From contig NZ_JODM01000025.1 in assembly GCF_000717995.1 (NCBI RefSeq), positions 200,277 to 264,276 of the forward strand: DNA of 64,000 nt. Reading direction: 5' to 3'. Below the pieces are notes generated by a model. It worked only from the letters and a program-made list of their open reading frames with translations. It was not told the origin of the DNA and ran no database searches. Position 1 is the stretch's first letter. Each line of letters begins with the position of its first letter. Position numbers and translations under genes: made by a program. The DNA is from Streptomyces violaceorubidus. GTDB lineage: Bacteria; Actinomycetota; Actinomycetes; Streptomycetales; Streptomycetaceae. Positions 28,841 through 41,448 of this stretch are shown here, piece by piece.

Positions 28841-29398
28841 ATGAGCACCACCCAGAGCGAGAGGCTGCGAGAGCTGCTGGAGCCGCTCGTCGCCTCCCAG
28901 GGACTGGACCTCGAAGAGATCGCGGTGGACTCGGTAGGCCGCAGGCGTGTGCTGAGCGTGGTCGTCGACTCCGATACCGGAGCGGACCTGGACCGGATCG
29001 CCGATGTGAGCCGCGCGCTCTCGGCGAAGCTCGACGAGACCGACGCGATGGGCGAGGGGGAGTACACCCTCGAGGTCGGCACCCCGGGCGCGGAGCGCTC
29101 CCTCACCCAGCACCGCCACTACGTGCGCGCCACGGGCCGCCTGGTCCGTTTCCAGCTGCACGAGGGCGGCGGCGAACTGGTCGCCCGCATCCTCGGCGTG
29201 GACGAGGTCGGACTCGATCTGGAAGTACCGGGAGTGAAGGGCCGCAAGCCCACCACCCGCAGACTGGCCTTCGGCGACATCGACAAGGCACGCGTGCAGG
29301 TCGAGTTCAACCGCAAGGACGCCCAGGACAGCGCCAGCAACAGCGGCGACAAGAGCGCCAACAACAGCGACAACAAGACGGAAGAGGAGGAGGCGTAG
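28841..29398 (+). CDS. rimP: Ribosome maturation factor RimP
   Basis: 185 residues from ATG 28841 (GAGGA upstream). It has a typical two-domain RimP ([34 protein letters not shown]..., then the SH3-like part with [13 protein letters not shown]). It assists 30S subunit maturation. The final ~30 residues are an acidic, Ser/Asn/Asp/Lys-rich tail ([22 protein letters not shown]) that is absent from E. coli RimP. nusA starts 2 bases after its stop, so this is the first gene of the rimP-nusA-ylxR-infB operon. Confidence 0.93.
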   Translation: MSTTQSERLRELLEPLVASQGLDLEEIAVDSVGRRRVLSVVVDSDTGADLDRIADVSRALSAKLDETDAMGEGEYTLEVGTPGAERSLTQHRHYVRATGRLVRFQLHEGGGELVARILGVDEVGLDLEVPGVKGRKPTTRRLAFGDIDKARVQVEFNRKDAQDSASNSGDKSANNSDNKTEEEEA

Positions 29399-29400
29399 CC

Positions 29401-30423
29401 GTGGACATCGACATGAGCGCCCTGCGGGGCTTGGTACGGGAGAAGGAGATCTCCTTCGACCTGCTGGTCGAAGCGATCGAGTCGGCCCTCCTCATCGCCT
29501 ACCACCGCACCGAGGGAAGCCGCCGGCACGCGCGCGTGGAACTCGACCGGAACACCGGCCATGTGACCGTGTGGGCGAAGGAGGACCCGGACGACCTCGA
29601 GGAGGGCCAGGCGGCCCGCGAGTTCGACGACACCCCGTCCGACTTCGGCCGTATCGCCGCCACCACCGCCAAGCAGGTCATCCTGCAGCGGCTGCGCGAC
29701 GCCGAGGACGACGCGACGCTCGGCGAGTACGCCGGCCGTGAGGGCGACATCGTCACCGGCGTGGTCCAGCAGGGCCGCGACCCGAAGAACGTGCTGGTGG
29801 ACATCGGCAAGCTGGAGGCCATCCTGCCGGTGCAGGAGCAGGTGCCCGGCGAGACCTACCCGCACGGCACGCGCCTGCGCTCGTACGTGGTCCGCGTGGC
29901 CAAGGGCGTACGGGGCCCCTCCGTGACGCTCTCCCGCACGCACCCCAACCTGGTGAAGAAGCTCTTCGCCCTCGAGGTGCCGGAGATCGCCGACGGGTCC
30001 GTCGAGATCTCCGCGATCGCCCGCGAGGCAGGCCACCGCACCAAGATCGCCGTGCGCTCCACCCGCTCCGGCCTGAACGCCAAGGGCGCCTGCATCGGCC
30101 CCATGGGCGGCCGGGTGCGCAACGTCATGGGCGAGCTGAACGGCGAGAAGATCGACATCGTCGACTGGTCGGACGACCCGGCCGAGATGGTGGCGAACGC
30201 GCTCTCCCCGGCCCGCGTCTCCAAGGTGGAGGTCGTGGACCTCGCGGCCCGCTCCGCGCGCGTGATCGTGCCCGACTACCAGCTGTCGCTGGCCATCGGC
30301 AAGGAAGGCCAGAACGCCCGGCTCGCGGCCAGGCTGACCGGCTGGCGGATCGACATCCGCCCGGACACCGAGCAGCCCTCCGACGGCTCGTCGGAGCGGC
30401 CGTCCGGCGGCCGAGGGGAATAG
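29401..30423 (+). CDS. nusA: Transcription termination/antitermination factor NusA
   Basis: 340 residues, the short actinobacterial form without the C-terminal acidic repeats of E. coli. An N-terminal RNA-polymerase-binding domain (1-~115) is followed by S1 (~118-185, [25 protein letters not shown]) and two KH domains (~200-330, with [16 protein letters not shown] and [22 protein letters not shown]). GTG 29401 overlaps a strong GAGGAGGAG; an ATG at 29413 is an alternative start. It modulates pausing, termination and rRNA antitermination. Confidence 0.95.
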   Translation: MDIDMSALRGLVREKEISFDLLVEAIESALLIAYHRTEGSRRHARVELDRNTGHVTVWAKEDPDDLEEGQAAREFDDTPSDFGRIAATTAKQVILQRLRDAEDDATLGEYAGREGDIVTGVVQQGRDPKNVLVDIGKLEAILPVQEQVPGETYPHGTRLRSYVVRVAKGVRGPSVTLSRTHPNLVKKLFALEVPEIADGSVEISAIAREAGHRTKIAVRSTRSGLNAKGACIGPMGGRVRNVMGELNGEKIDIVDWSDDPAEMVANALSPARVSKVEVVDLAARSARVIVPDYQLSLAIGKEGQNARLAARLTGWRIDIRPDTEQPSDGSSERPSGGRGE

Positions 30424-30525
30424 ATCCAAGCCGCACGGCGCTGAGATCACGACAGCTTTGCGTGCGGCACGTGTTCGATTCTTGCCCCGAAGGGGTGAGG
30501 TCGGTCCGGGGAGGTAGACTTAGGA

Positions 30526-30831
30526 GTGTCTGGCCGGACACGTACCCGGGCATGCCCCGAGCGCACCTGTGTGGGGTGCCGGGAGCGAGCGGTCAAGAGC
30601 GCGCTGCTGCGCACCGTGGCGATCGAGGGTCATTGCGCCCCCGATCCACGCGGTACGCTGCCCGGCCGGGGTGCGTATGTACACCCCGTACCGGTCTGTG
30701 TCGACCAGGCGGTGCGCCGCAAGGCGTTTCCGCGGGCGCTCCGCGTCCCGGGTCCGCTCGACGTAAAGGCGTTGCGCCACTACGTCGAGCAGGCAGAAGG
30801 TTGCAGCAAGGTTGCTGAAAGCAGCATGTGA
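30526..30831 (+). CDS. ylxR: YlxR (DUF448) nucleoid/RNA-binding protein
   Basis: 101 residues from GTG 30526, with GGAGG-type site ahead. It has the YlxR signature RTCVGCRERAVKSALLR and the later GRGAYVHP motif. It is a small basic protein always found between nusA and infB. Homologues are reported to bind RNA or DNA and influence transcription, but the exact role is unsettled. The gap to nusA is 102 bp and to infB 161 bp. Confidence 0.92.
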   Translation: MSGRTRTRACPERTCVGCRERAVKSALLRTVAIEGHCAPDPRGTLPGRGAYVHPVPVCVDQAVRRKAFPRALRVPGPLDVKALRHYVEQAEGCSKVAESSM

Positions 30832-30992
30832 GCAACGTGGTAAGGAAGACATGCCGCGCGGAACCCCGCGCGGCTTGGTACCTCGCGAGTCGAAAGCAGG
30901 TCGAGATTGCGATGAGCACTCGATGAGTACGCGATGAGTACGCCCATGAACTAGCGACGGTCCGGACGCAACCCGGACCTCAGAGGAGCGAA

Positions 30993-34061
<3,069 letters not shown>

Positions 34062-34198
34062 GTACCGCGACTTCCGGGAGTGACCGGTCCGGGGCCGGTC
34101 GGCGGAGCACAATATCCGTCGATCGGCCCCGGCCGTTCGTTGTACGGTTCTGATGTCCCCGCCCGTTCGCGGCGGGGCCATCGATCCCGGACCGGCGG

Positions 34199-34507
34199 GT
34201 GAACCGGTTGCACATGTATGTGGGGACACTGTCCTTCGACCTCCTCCTCGGCGACGTACATTCGCTGAAGGAGAAGCGCTCCGTCGTCCGCCCGATCGTC
34301 GCCGAGCTCCAGCGGAAGTACGGGGTGAGCGCGGCGGAGGTGGAGCACATGGACCTCCACCGCCGGGCGGTCGTCGGCCTGGCCGTGGTGTCCGGCGACG
34401 CGGGCCACCTCAGCGACGTGCTCGACCGGTGCGAGCGGCTGGTGGCCGGCCGCCCCGAGGTGGAGCTGCTGTCCGTGAGGCGGCGCTTCCACGGCGACGA
34501 CGACTGA
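34199..34507 (+). CDS. ylxP: YlxP-like DUF503 protein
   Basis: 102 residues from GTG 34199 (ATG 34214 is an alternative). It has the DUF503 pattern LLLGDVHSLKEKRSVVRPIVAELQRKYGVSAAEV...AVVGLAVVSGD. It is always between infB and rbfA in Gram-positive bacteria. The function is not well defined; an RNA-binding or ribosome-assembly role is assumed from the operon. It has no membrane or export signal. Confidence 0.9.
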   Translation: MNRLHMYVGTLSFDLLLGDVHSLKEKRSVVRPIVAELQRKYGVSAAEVEHMDLHRRAVVGLAVVSGDAGHLSDVLDRCERLVAGRPEVELLSVRRRFHGDDD

Positions 34508-34579
34508 GGCGACGACGAACGGCAGGATCCGGGCAGAAGTCCGGATCAGGCAAGAGAACAAGGAACGGGAGACGGACCA

Positions 34580-35044
34580 GTGGCCGACAACGCGCGGGCG
34601 AAAAGGCTGGCGGACCTCATCCGAGAGGTGGTGGCCCAGAAGCTGCAGCGCGGGATCAAGGACCCGCGTCTCGGCTCGCACGTCACCATCACGGACACCC
34701 GGGTCACGGGTGACCTGCGGGAGGCGACCGTCTTCTACACGGTCTACGGGGACGACGAGGAGCGGGCGGCCGCCGCGGCGGGCCTGGAGAGCGCCAAGGG
34801 CATCCTGCGCTCCGAGGTCGGCAAGGCGGCGGGCGTGAAGTTCACCCCGACCCTGGCCTTCGTCATGGACGCCCTGCCGGACACCGCCCGCAACATCGAG
34901 GACCTCCTCGACAAGGCGCGGCAGTCCGACGAGAAGGTGCGCGAGGCGTCCGCGGGCGCCGCCTACGCGGGCGAGGCGGACCCCTACCGCAAGCCGGGCG
35001 AGGACGAGACCGAGGCCGACGAGACGGACGACACCGCTAAATGA
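34580..35044 (+). CDS. rbfA: 30S ribosome-binding factor RbfA
   Basis: 154 residues from GTG 34580. It has the KH-like RbfA fold with LADLIREVVAQKLQRGIKDPRLGSHVTITDTRVTGDL at the start and KFTPTLAFVMDALPDTARNIEDLL near the end. An acidic tail follows (GEDETEADETDDTAK). It assists late 30S maturation and cold adaptation. The stop overlaps the truB start as ATGA. Confidence 0.94.
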   Translation: MADNARAKRLADLIREVVAQKLQRGIKDPRLGSHVTITDTRVTGDLREATVFYTVYGDDEERAAAAAGLESAKGILRSEVGKAAGVKFTPTLAFVMDALPDTARNIEDLLDKARQSDEKVREASAGAAYAGEADPYRKPGEDETEADETDDTAK

Positions 35045-35946
35045 CCGACAAGCACACCACGCCCGACGGCCTTGTCATCGTCGACAAGCCGTCGGGCTTC
35101 ACTTCGCACGACGTCGTCGCCAAGATGCGGGGCATCGCCCGCACCCGGCGCGTCGGGCATGCCGGCACGCTCGACCCGATGGCGACGGGCGTCCTGGTCC
35201 TCGGTGTGGAGCGGGCGACCAAGCTCCTCGGGCACCTCGCCCTCACCGAGAAGGAGTACCTGGGCACCATCAGGCTCGGGCAGACGACGCTGACCGACGA
35301 CGCCGAGGGCGAGATCACGGGGTCGCGGGACGCCTCGAAGGTCACCCGGGAGGCGATCGACGCCGGCATCGCCGAGCTGAGCGGCGACATCATGCAGGTG
35401 CCTTCCAAGGTCAGCGCCATCAAGATCAAGGGCGTGCGCTCCTACAAGCGGGCGCGCGAGGGCGAGGACTTCGAGATCCCCGCCCGCCCCGTCACCGTCT
35501 CCTCCTTCGCGGTGTACGACGTCCGGGACGCCGTCGCCGACGACGGCACCCCGGTGCTCGACCTGGTGGTCTCGGTGACCTGCTCCTCCGGGACCTACAT
35601 CCGGGCCCTGGCCCGCGACCTGGGGGCCGGCCTCGGTGTCGGCGGTCACCTCACGGCACTGCGGCGCACCCGCGTCGGGCCGTACAAGCTGGACGGTGCC
35701 AGGACCCTGGAGCAGCTCCAGCAGGAGCTCACCGTCATGCCCGTCGCGGACGCGGCCGGTGCCGCCTTCCCCCGCTGGGACGTGGACGCGAAGCGGGCCA
35801 GGCTGCTCACCAACGGCGTACGGCTGGAGATGCCCGGGGAGTACATCGGCGCCGGTGCCGTCGCCGTCTTCGACCCCGAGGGGCGCCTCCTCGCCCTGGT
35901 GGAGGAGCACAAGGGCAAGGCGAAGAGCCTGGCCGTCTTCGGCTGA
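35041..35946 (+). CDS. truB: tRNA pseudouridine-55 synthase
   Basis: 301 residues. The catalytic aspartate is D45 in HAGTLDPMATGVL; GLVIVDKPSGFTSHDVV at the N-terminus and the C-terminal PUA-like region are as expected. It isomerises U55 in the T-loop of tRNAs. It overlaps rbfA by 4 bases, closing the rimP-to-truB operon. A perfect hairpin follows 23 bases after the stop. Confidence 0.95.
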   Translation: MTDKHTTPDGLVIVDKPSGFTSHDVVAKMRGIARTRRVGHAGTLDPMATGVLVLGVERATKLLGHLALTEKEYLGTIRLGQTTLTDDAEGEITGSRDASKVTREAIDAGIAELSGDIMQVPSKVSAIKIKGVRSYKRAREGEDFEIPARPVTVSSFAVYDVRDAVADDGTPVLDLVVSVTCSSGTYIRALARDLGAGLGVGGHLTALRRTRVGPYKLDGARTLEQLQQELTVMPVADAAGAAFPRWDVDAKRARLLTNGVRLEMPGEYIGAGAVAVFDPEGRLLALVEEHKGKAKSLAVFG

Positions 35947-35969
35947 GCCGACCCACCGTCAGGTCCGCC

Positions 35970-36013
35970 CGTGGAGCGGCGACCACGGGGACTGCCACTG
36001 TCGCCGCTCCACG
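35970..36013 (+). terminator. Perfect 13-bp hairpin after truB
   Basis: CGTGGAGCGGCGA (35970-35982) pairs perfectly with 36001-36013 across 18 bases. It probably ends the rimP-truB operon. Confidence 0.7.
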
Positions 36014-36200
36014 GTCCCCCCTCGGTTCCCCCACCCCTAGGGTGTATCCAACCCACCCCTTGTGTTCACCCGTCCGGACGGGCGCTCGGAGTGAACCGGG
36101 GGAGTGGAAGGGGGCGCGTTCGCCAGGGGATCTGTCCCGCTGATCATCCCGCGCCTACCGTCGAACACACGGCACGGGTGTACGGCGGGGAGGTTCGACG

Positions 36201-39200
36201 ATGGCGTCGCGGAACCGGTCCCGGGAGGCGGCGGGCGGCAGGGCGGGGGAGCGGCCCGGGGACGTCTCCCGGCGAGCACGGGGCGGGCCCCCGGCCGTCC
36301 GGACGGCCGGTCCGGCACAGCCCGCGGCCGATCCGGCCGGGTACGCCTCCGACGCCGCCCTGATCCGTTTCCACGACCTCGCCGGCCGCCCGCGCGGCAC
36401 GGGGGTCGTCGCCGACCACCACGGCACGGTGCTTACCAGCCACGAAGCGGTCGACGGCCTGCCCCGGCTGGTCCTGAGCACGGCCGGGGGCCGCCGGCGC
36501 GTCGTGGCCGCCGCCGACGTGACCCCGCTGCCCGCCCTCGGGCTGGCCCTGGTGCGCACCGAGGGGCTCGGCGTCGACCCGCTGCCCCTCACCGCGCGGG
36601 ACCGCGTCGAGACCGGGACCTACGTGCGGATCGCCGCCGGCGGCTGGCGCGAGGCCCGGGTGCTGGGCGCCACCGACGTCACCTACACGGCCACCGACCG
36701 CTTCCACCTCCTCGCGGGCGCCCTCGAACTGGCCGTCGGCACCTGTGGACGGGACGCCCTGCGGCTGGGCGGCGGTGCGGCCGGCGGGCCCGTGCTCGAC
36801 ATGGCGACGGGCGCCGTCCTCGGTGTCCTCGGCACCGCCCTCAGCTCCGGCCACAGTGACGTCGGCTTCGCCGTGCCGCTGCGCCGCGCGGACAGCGGCC
36901 CACTCGCCGCCCTCCTCGCCGAGAACGCGGCGACGGTCCCGGCCTACGGCGCCGACCTCAACCTGGCCGGGGTGCTCGCCCTCACCGCGACATCGGTCAC
37001 CGACGGGTGCCCCGCCCCCGCGCCGGGCGGCGGACCCGGCGCGGCGCAGCCGGTCGAACGGGCGGCGGTGACACGGGAGTTCGCCGCCTTCACCGCCGGC
37101 CGCGCCCGTGTACTCGGCCTGGTCGGCGCGCCGGGCAGCGGTCGGACGACCGAGCTGGCGGCCCTCGCCGCCCGTCGTTCCAGGGGCCCGGACGCGGCGC
37201 CCACGCTGTGGCTGCGCGGGGCCGATCTGCACGCGGACGACATGTCGCTGGCGGACGCGGCTCGCCGGACGCTGGCGCGGGCCGCCCGCATCGTCGCCGC
37301 CTCGGACCGCCACGGTCGTGAAGACCCCGGCGCCATCAGCCCCGAACGCCTCGCCCGGCTGGCCCGCGTCGCCGGGCGACCCCTCCTGATCCTCCTCGAC
37401 GGCCCCGAGGAGATGCCGCCCGTGCTGGCGCACCGCCTCCCCGAGTGGACCGAGGGCACGGCCACCTGGCTGCGGGAGACGGAGGCACGGCTCGTGGTGG
37501 CCTGCCGTGCGGAGTACTGGGAGCACGCGGGGGCGGAGTTCCCGAGGGAGCTGCTGTACGGACCGGACGCGGGGGAACCGTGGTCCGGCGCGGCGGGTGC
37601 GGCCCCGGGTGCCGGCGCGGGGGCCACCGCCGTGGTGGCGCGGGCGTCCGGGCGGGTGAGGGAGGACCCGGCGGCCAGGGTGGCCACCGTCCCGGCACCG
37701 TGGTTCGGACCGGGCGGCACCGTGGGGGTGGCGGGTGATGTGCCTCCGTCCGGGGCAACGCTCCCCGTGCCGGGTCCGGGGCCGGGTCCGGGCCCGAGTC
37801 TGGGGCTGGGGTCGGAGTCGGAGTCGGGTGCCGCCGACGGTGTGTCCTGGTCCGGGACCGGCCCGCGGGACCCGCGGTGGGGGGCAGCCGCAGGAGCGCC
37901 CACGCCCCGGGTGACGACGAGCGGCGATACGTCCGGCGCGGCGCCGTGGCCGCGTGGCACGGACGGCACCGGTCGCACGGACGGCACCGGTCGCACGGAC
38001 GGCGCCGATCGCACCGATGGCACCGGTCGCGCCGACGGCACCGGTCGCGCCGACGGCACCGTGGGGCCGCGACCCGCGCGGGTGCCCGGGCCGGTCGCCG
38101 CGGGTCCGTCGGGCGGGACGGAGGCCACCGGACGCGGACCGGCGTCCGCCCGGCCGGTGTCCGCGGGCCTCCTAGAGCGCGGGTCCGCCGGGCTCCCGCC
38201 CTGTGTCCGCCTGGGCGACCTGAGCGACGAGCAGGCCCGGGAGGCGCGCGCCCGCCACGGCGTACCCGAGGGCGCCCTGGCGGACCCGGACGCCCGCCAC
38301 CCCCTCACCCTCCGCCTGTTCTCGGAGGTCCACGCCGCCCTCCCCGGCACCCCGGCCCCCGTACCCCTCACCCGGGACGCGGTCCTCGCGGCCTACCTGG
38401 ACCTGATGTGCCTGCGCGTCGCCACCCGCCTGGCCGGGGAGAACGGCCTGCACGGCACCGCCGTGCGCCGACTCGCGGCGAAGGTCTCCGGGCAGGTCCA
38501 CGAGGCGGCCCGGCGCAGCCTGGGACCCGGACAGGGCGCACTGGACCGGGAGTCCTTCGAGGCGCTGTTCCCGTGGGGACCGGCCCCGGCCCGGCTGGGC
38601 GGCGGCACCGGCTGGGCACCCGCCGTACTCACCGAGGGCCTCTTCGTACCCGCGGGCAGCGGCTACCGCTTCGCGCACGAGGAGCTCGCCGACTGGATCC
38701 AGGGCATCCACCTCGACCTGGAGGAGGCCTTGAGCGTCCTCGTCCACCGTCGCGACCTCCCGCACGGCGCCCACACCCTCCCCGTCCCGCACCACCGCAT
38801 CGGCTCCGTCGTCGAGGCGGTCCTGCTCCTCGCCCGTCAGCACGGCGTCCCCCAACTCGCCCTGACCCTCGAAGAGCTGGTGCACGCCCTGGCGCGGGAC
38901 CCGCACTCCTGGTGGGCCGCCCGACTGCTGGCCGAGGTGCTGACCCGGGTGTCCGACGCGAGGCCGTACACGGAGGTGCTGCGGCTGCTCGCCGAGGGCA
39001 TCGCGGAGCGGGGCGGCGAAGGGCAGCCCGCGCCCCGGGTGTTCGGCCCCGGGTTCTGGACGGACCTGCGGGTGCCGGACACCACCCGCCTGGACCTGCT
39101 GCGCCGCCTCGTCCTCGCCGACGGACCGCCGCACGAGCCCGGCCCCCGCCACCTCGACACCGTGGCCGGGCTGCTCGTCGCCGACCCCGCGGCCGTCCAA

Positions 39201-40337
39201 CCGCTCCTCGTCCGCTGGTTCGACGACGAACGGCCGCTGCCCGCCACCCCGCACGCCACCGTGGCGACGGCCGCGCAGGCGCTGCTGCACACCCACCGCC
39301 ACCGCGGCCTGGACGGCCTCACCGAGGTACTCGTCGACAGCGCGCACCGACGCGCCGACGAACTCCTCGCCGTCCTGGCCGAGGAGGAGCCGTCGGCGCT
39401 CTGCCGCGCGGTGGAGCGGTGGGCGCGCGACGAGCGCCCCGCACGGCAGACCGCGGCGGTCACCCACGGACTGCGCACCGCCCCGCACGCGCGCACCGCC
39501 GCCGACCGCACCCTGCTGCGGCACGCCGCGCTGGTCCTGCTCGCCGGACCCTCCGACAGCCCGCTGCGCGGCGGCGCGCTCGCCCTGCTCGTCCAGGACC
39601 CCGCCTGCCGCGACCGCCACCTCCCCAGGGCCCTCGACCACTTCGCCGCCGGCGACCCCCATCTCCCGCCGAGCGCGGTGGCCGCCGCGCTGGCGACCCA
39701 CCCCGAGCCCGTCCTGGAAGCCTTCCGGGCCCGCCTGCTCGGCCCGGACGCCGGTGAGGCGCTGCGCAGGCTCACCGACGCCACCACACCCGCGCTGGCC
39801 GACCGGGTGGCCGCACTCCTCGGGCGGACGCTGGCCGAGCGACCCGAGAGCGCCGGGCACCTGGCCGCGTACGTCGACCGGCGCCTCGACCGCGACCCCG
39901 CACCCCGCGACGTACTCCTGCCCCTGGTGACCCGTCTCCTGGCCGACGGGCCCGAGCCGGTGCGGGCCGCGCTCGCCGGAGTCCTCGCCGCCGACGGGGC
40001 GACGGCGGGCGCCCCGCTCCGCCGCGAGCTGCGGGAGCGCCTGTTCGCCCACGAGCACGAACCCGCCGTCCTGGACGCTCTGCTGCACGCGGCCGCCCGG
40101 TGCGACGGGGAGGAGTTGCGCGCCCTCGTCCAGCGCACCGGACTGCTCCTCGTCCGCACCCCCGAGGGCGCCACCCGCTTCGACCGCGGCCTCGTCGACC
40201 TCGCCCGCCACCTCCCCGGCTTCGCCTCCAGGCTGACCGGCTGGCTCACCGACGCGCCCCAGGACTGGGCCGCGCTGGTGGGCCCCAGCACCCGCCGCAC
40301 GATCGAGCACCTGGCGGGTGTCCGCGTCCCCGCCTGA
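36201..40337 (+). CDS. Trypsin-like (pseudo)protease domain fused to NACHT-like NTPase and helical repeats
   Basis: 1378 residues. Residues ~45-255 follow a trypsin-like fold, but the triad is lost: VLTSHEAVDG puts E82 at the catalytic His position (H81 is shifted by one), G114 replaces Asp in ALGLALVR, and A194 replaces Ser in GAAGGPVLD. An NTPase domain follows: Walker A-like GAPGSGRT at 309-316 with R315 instead of Lys, and Walker B LLILLDGPEE with D400, then VVACRAEYWE. A low-complexity insertion (~453-658) interrupts it before LGDLSDEQAREARARHGVP and ADWIQGIHLDLEEAL (~832). The rest is alpha-helical repeat. It resembles STAND/NACHT sensor proteins; its partner is unknown. It lies between truB and ribF with its own promoter region (254 bp). 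Confidence 0.7.
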   Translation: MASRNRSREAAGGRAGERPGDVSRRARGGPPAVRTAGPAQPAADPAGYASDAALIRFHDLAGRPRGTGVVADHHGTVLTSHEAVDGLPRLVLSTAGGRRRVVAAADVTPLPALGLALVRTEGLGVDPLPLTARDRVETGTYVRIAAGGWREARVLGATDVTYTATDRFHLLAGALELAVGTCGRDALRLGGGAAGGPVLDMATGAVLGVLGTALSSGHSDVGFAVPLRRADSGPLAALLAENAATVPAYGADLNLAGVLALTATSVTDGCPAPAPGGGPGAAQPVERAAVTREFAAFTAGRARVLGLVGAPGSGRTTELAALAARRSRGPDAAPTLWLRGADLHADDMSLADAARRTLARAARIVAASDRHGREDPGAISPERLARLARVAGRPLLILLDGPEEMPPVLAHRLPEWTEGTATWLRETEARLVVACRAEYWEHAGAEFPRELLYGPDAGEPWSGAAGAAPGAGAGATAVVARASGRVREDPAARVATVPAPWFGPGGTVGVAGDVPPSGATLPVPGPGPGPGPSLGLGSESESGAADGVSWSGTGPRDPRWGAAAGAPTPRVTTSGDTSGAAPWPRGTDGTGRTDGTGRTDGADRTDGTGRADGTGRADGTVGPRPARVPGPVAAGPSGGTEATGRGPASARPVSAGLLERGSAGLPPCVRLGDLSDEQAREARARHGVPEGALADPDARHPLTLRLFSEVHAALPGTPAPVPLTRDAVLAAYLDLMCLRVATRLAGENGLHGTAVRRLAAKVSGQVHEAARRSLGPGQGALDRESFEALFPWGPAPARLGGGTGWAPAVLTEGLFVPAGSGYRFAHEELADWIQGIHLDLEEALSVLVHRRDLPHGAHTLPVPHHRIGSVVEAVLLLARQHGVPQLALTLEELVHALARDPHSWWAARLLAEVLTRVSDARPYTEVLRLLAEGIAERGGEGQPAPRVFGPGFWTDLRVPDTTRLDLLRRLVLADGPPHEPGPRHLDTVAGLLVADPAAVQPLLVRWFDDERPLPATPHATVATAAQALLHTHRHRGLDGLTEVLVDSAHRRADELLAVLAEEEPSALCRAVERWARDERPARQTAAVTHGLRTAPHARTAADRTLLRHAALVLLAGPSDSPLRGGALALLVQDPACRDRHLPRALDHFAAGDPHLPPSAVAAALATHPEPVLEAFRARLLGPDAGEALRRLTDATTPALADRVAALLGRTLAERPESAGHLAAYVDRRLDRDPAPRDVLLPLVTRLLADGPEPVRAALAGVLAADGATAGAPLRRELRERLFAHEHEPAVLDALLHAAARCDGEELRALVQRTGLLLVRTPEGATRFDRGLVDLARHLPGFASRLTGWLTDAPQDWAALVGPSTRRTIEHLAGVRVPA
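37956..38060 (+). repeat. 18-bp tandem repeats encoding GTGRTD-like units
   Basis: About six imperfect copies of GGCACCGGTCGCACGGAC encode GTGRTD, GADRTD, GTGRAD and similar inside the low-complexity insertion of the trypsin-NTPase gene. The period of 18 keeps the reading frame, so copy number can change without breaking the protein. Confidence 0.8.
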
Positions 40338-40491
40338 CCGGCCGCGACCCCGACTCGGCCCACCGGCCCGTGCACCCGGTCACAGCGCCGACGCCGATGC
40401 GGGCCCGAGCCGGACGGCATGGCACCCTTAGACCTGCGTAAGGGTCACCACGGAACCATGGAAACCACGGAAGCACCGAGGAGCGGACACA

Positions 40492-41448
40492 GTGCAACGC
40501 TGGCGTGGCTTGGAGGACATCCCCGAGGACTGGGGACGCAGCGTCGTCACCATCGGCTCCTACGACGGCGTTCACCGCGGGCACCAGCTGATCATCAGGC
40601 ACGCCGTGGACCGCGCCCGCGAGCTGGGCGTTCCGGCCGTCGTCGTCACCTTCGACCCGCATCCCAGCGAGGTCGTCCGTCCCGGCAGCCACCCGCCGCT
40701 GCTCGCCCCGCACCACCGCCGGGCCGAACTGATGGCGGACCTGGGCGTGGACGCGGTGCTGATCCTGCCCTTCACCAAGGAGTTCTCGAAGCTCTCCGCG
40801 GCCGACTTCGTGGTCAAGGTCCTGGTCGACCGGCTGCGCGCCAAGGCGGTCGTCGAGGGCCCCAACTTCCGCTTCGGCCACAAGGCCGCCGGGAACGTGG
40901 ACTTCCTCACCGAGCAGGGCAAGGTCTACGACTTCGAGGTCGAGGTCGTCGACCTGTACGTCACCGGCGAGGCGGGCGGCGGCGAGCCGTTCTCCTCCAC
41001 CCTGACCCGCCGCCTGGTCGCCGAGGGCGACGTGTCCGGCGCCGCGGAGATCCTCGGCCGGCCGCACAGGGTGGAGGGCGTGGTAGTGCGCGGCGCCCAG
41101 CGCGGCCGTGAGATGGGCTTCCCCACGGCCAACGTCGAGACCCTCCCGCACACCGCGATCCCGGCCGACGGCGTCTACGCCGGCTGGCTGCACGCCCAGG
41201 GCGAGGCGATGCCGGCCGCGATCTCCGTCGGCACCAACCCGCAGTTCGACGGCACCGAGCGCACGGTCGAGGCGTACGCCATCGACCGCGTGGGCCTGGA
41301 GCTGTACGGCCTGCACGTCGCCGTGGACTTCGTCGCCTTCGTACGCGGGCAGGCGAGGTTCGAGACGCTGGACGCGCTCCTGGAGCAGATGGCCGAGGAC
41401 GTGGACAGGTGCCGCGAGATCACCGCGGCAAAGGCCCCGAGGCCCTGA
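40492..41448 (+). CDS. ribF: Bifunctional riboflavin kinase/FAD synthetase
   Basis: 318 residues from GTG 40492. The N-terminal FMN adenylyltransferase has VTIGSYDGVHRGHQ (the HxGH-type nucleotide-binding motif) and TFDPHPSEV. The C-terminal riboflavin kinase has RGREMGFPTANV (PTAN motif) and TVEAYAID. It makes FMN then FAD from riboflavin. Its usual place after truB is kept except for the inserted 4-kb trypsin-NTPase gene. The 3' end overlaps the convergent ABC ATPase gene by 29 bp. Confidence 0.95.
   Translation: MQRWRGLEDIPEDWGRSVVTIGSYDGVHRGHQLIIRHAVDRARELGVPAVVVTFDPHPSEVVRPGSHPPLLAPHHRRAELMADLGVDAVLILPFTKEFSKLSAADFVVKVLVDRLRAKAVVEGPNFRFGHKAAGNVDFLTEQGKVYDFEVEVVDLYVTGEAGGGEPFSSTLTRRLVAEGDVSGAAEILGRPHRVEGVVVRGAQRGREMGFPTANVETLPHTAIPADGVYAGWLHAQGEAMPAAISVGTNPQFDGTERTVEAYAIDRVGLELYGLHVAVDFVAFVRGQARFETLDALLEQMAEDVDRCREITAAKAPRP

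Noticed and set aside
36201..36970. Active secreted serine protease
   Set aside because: There is no signal peptide, and none of the three triad residues is in place.
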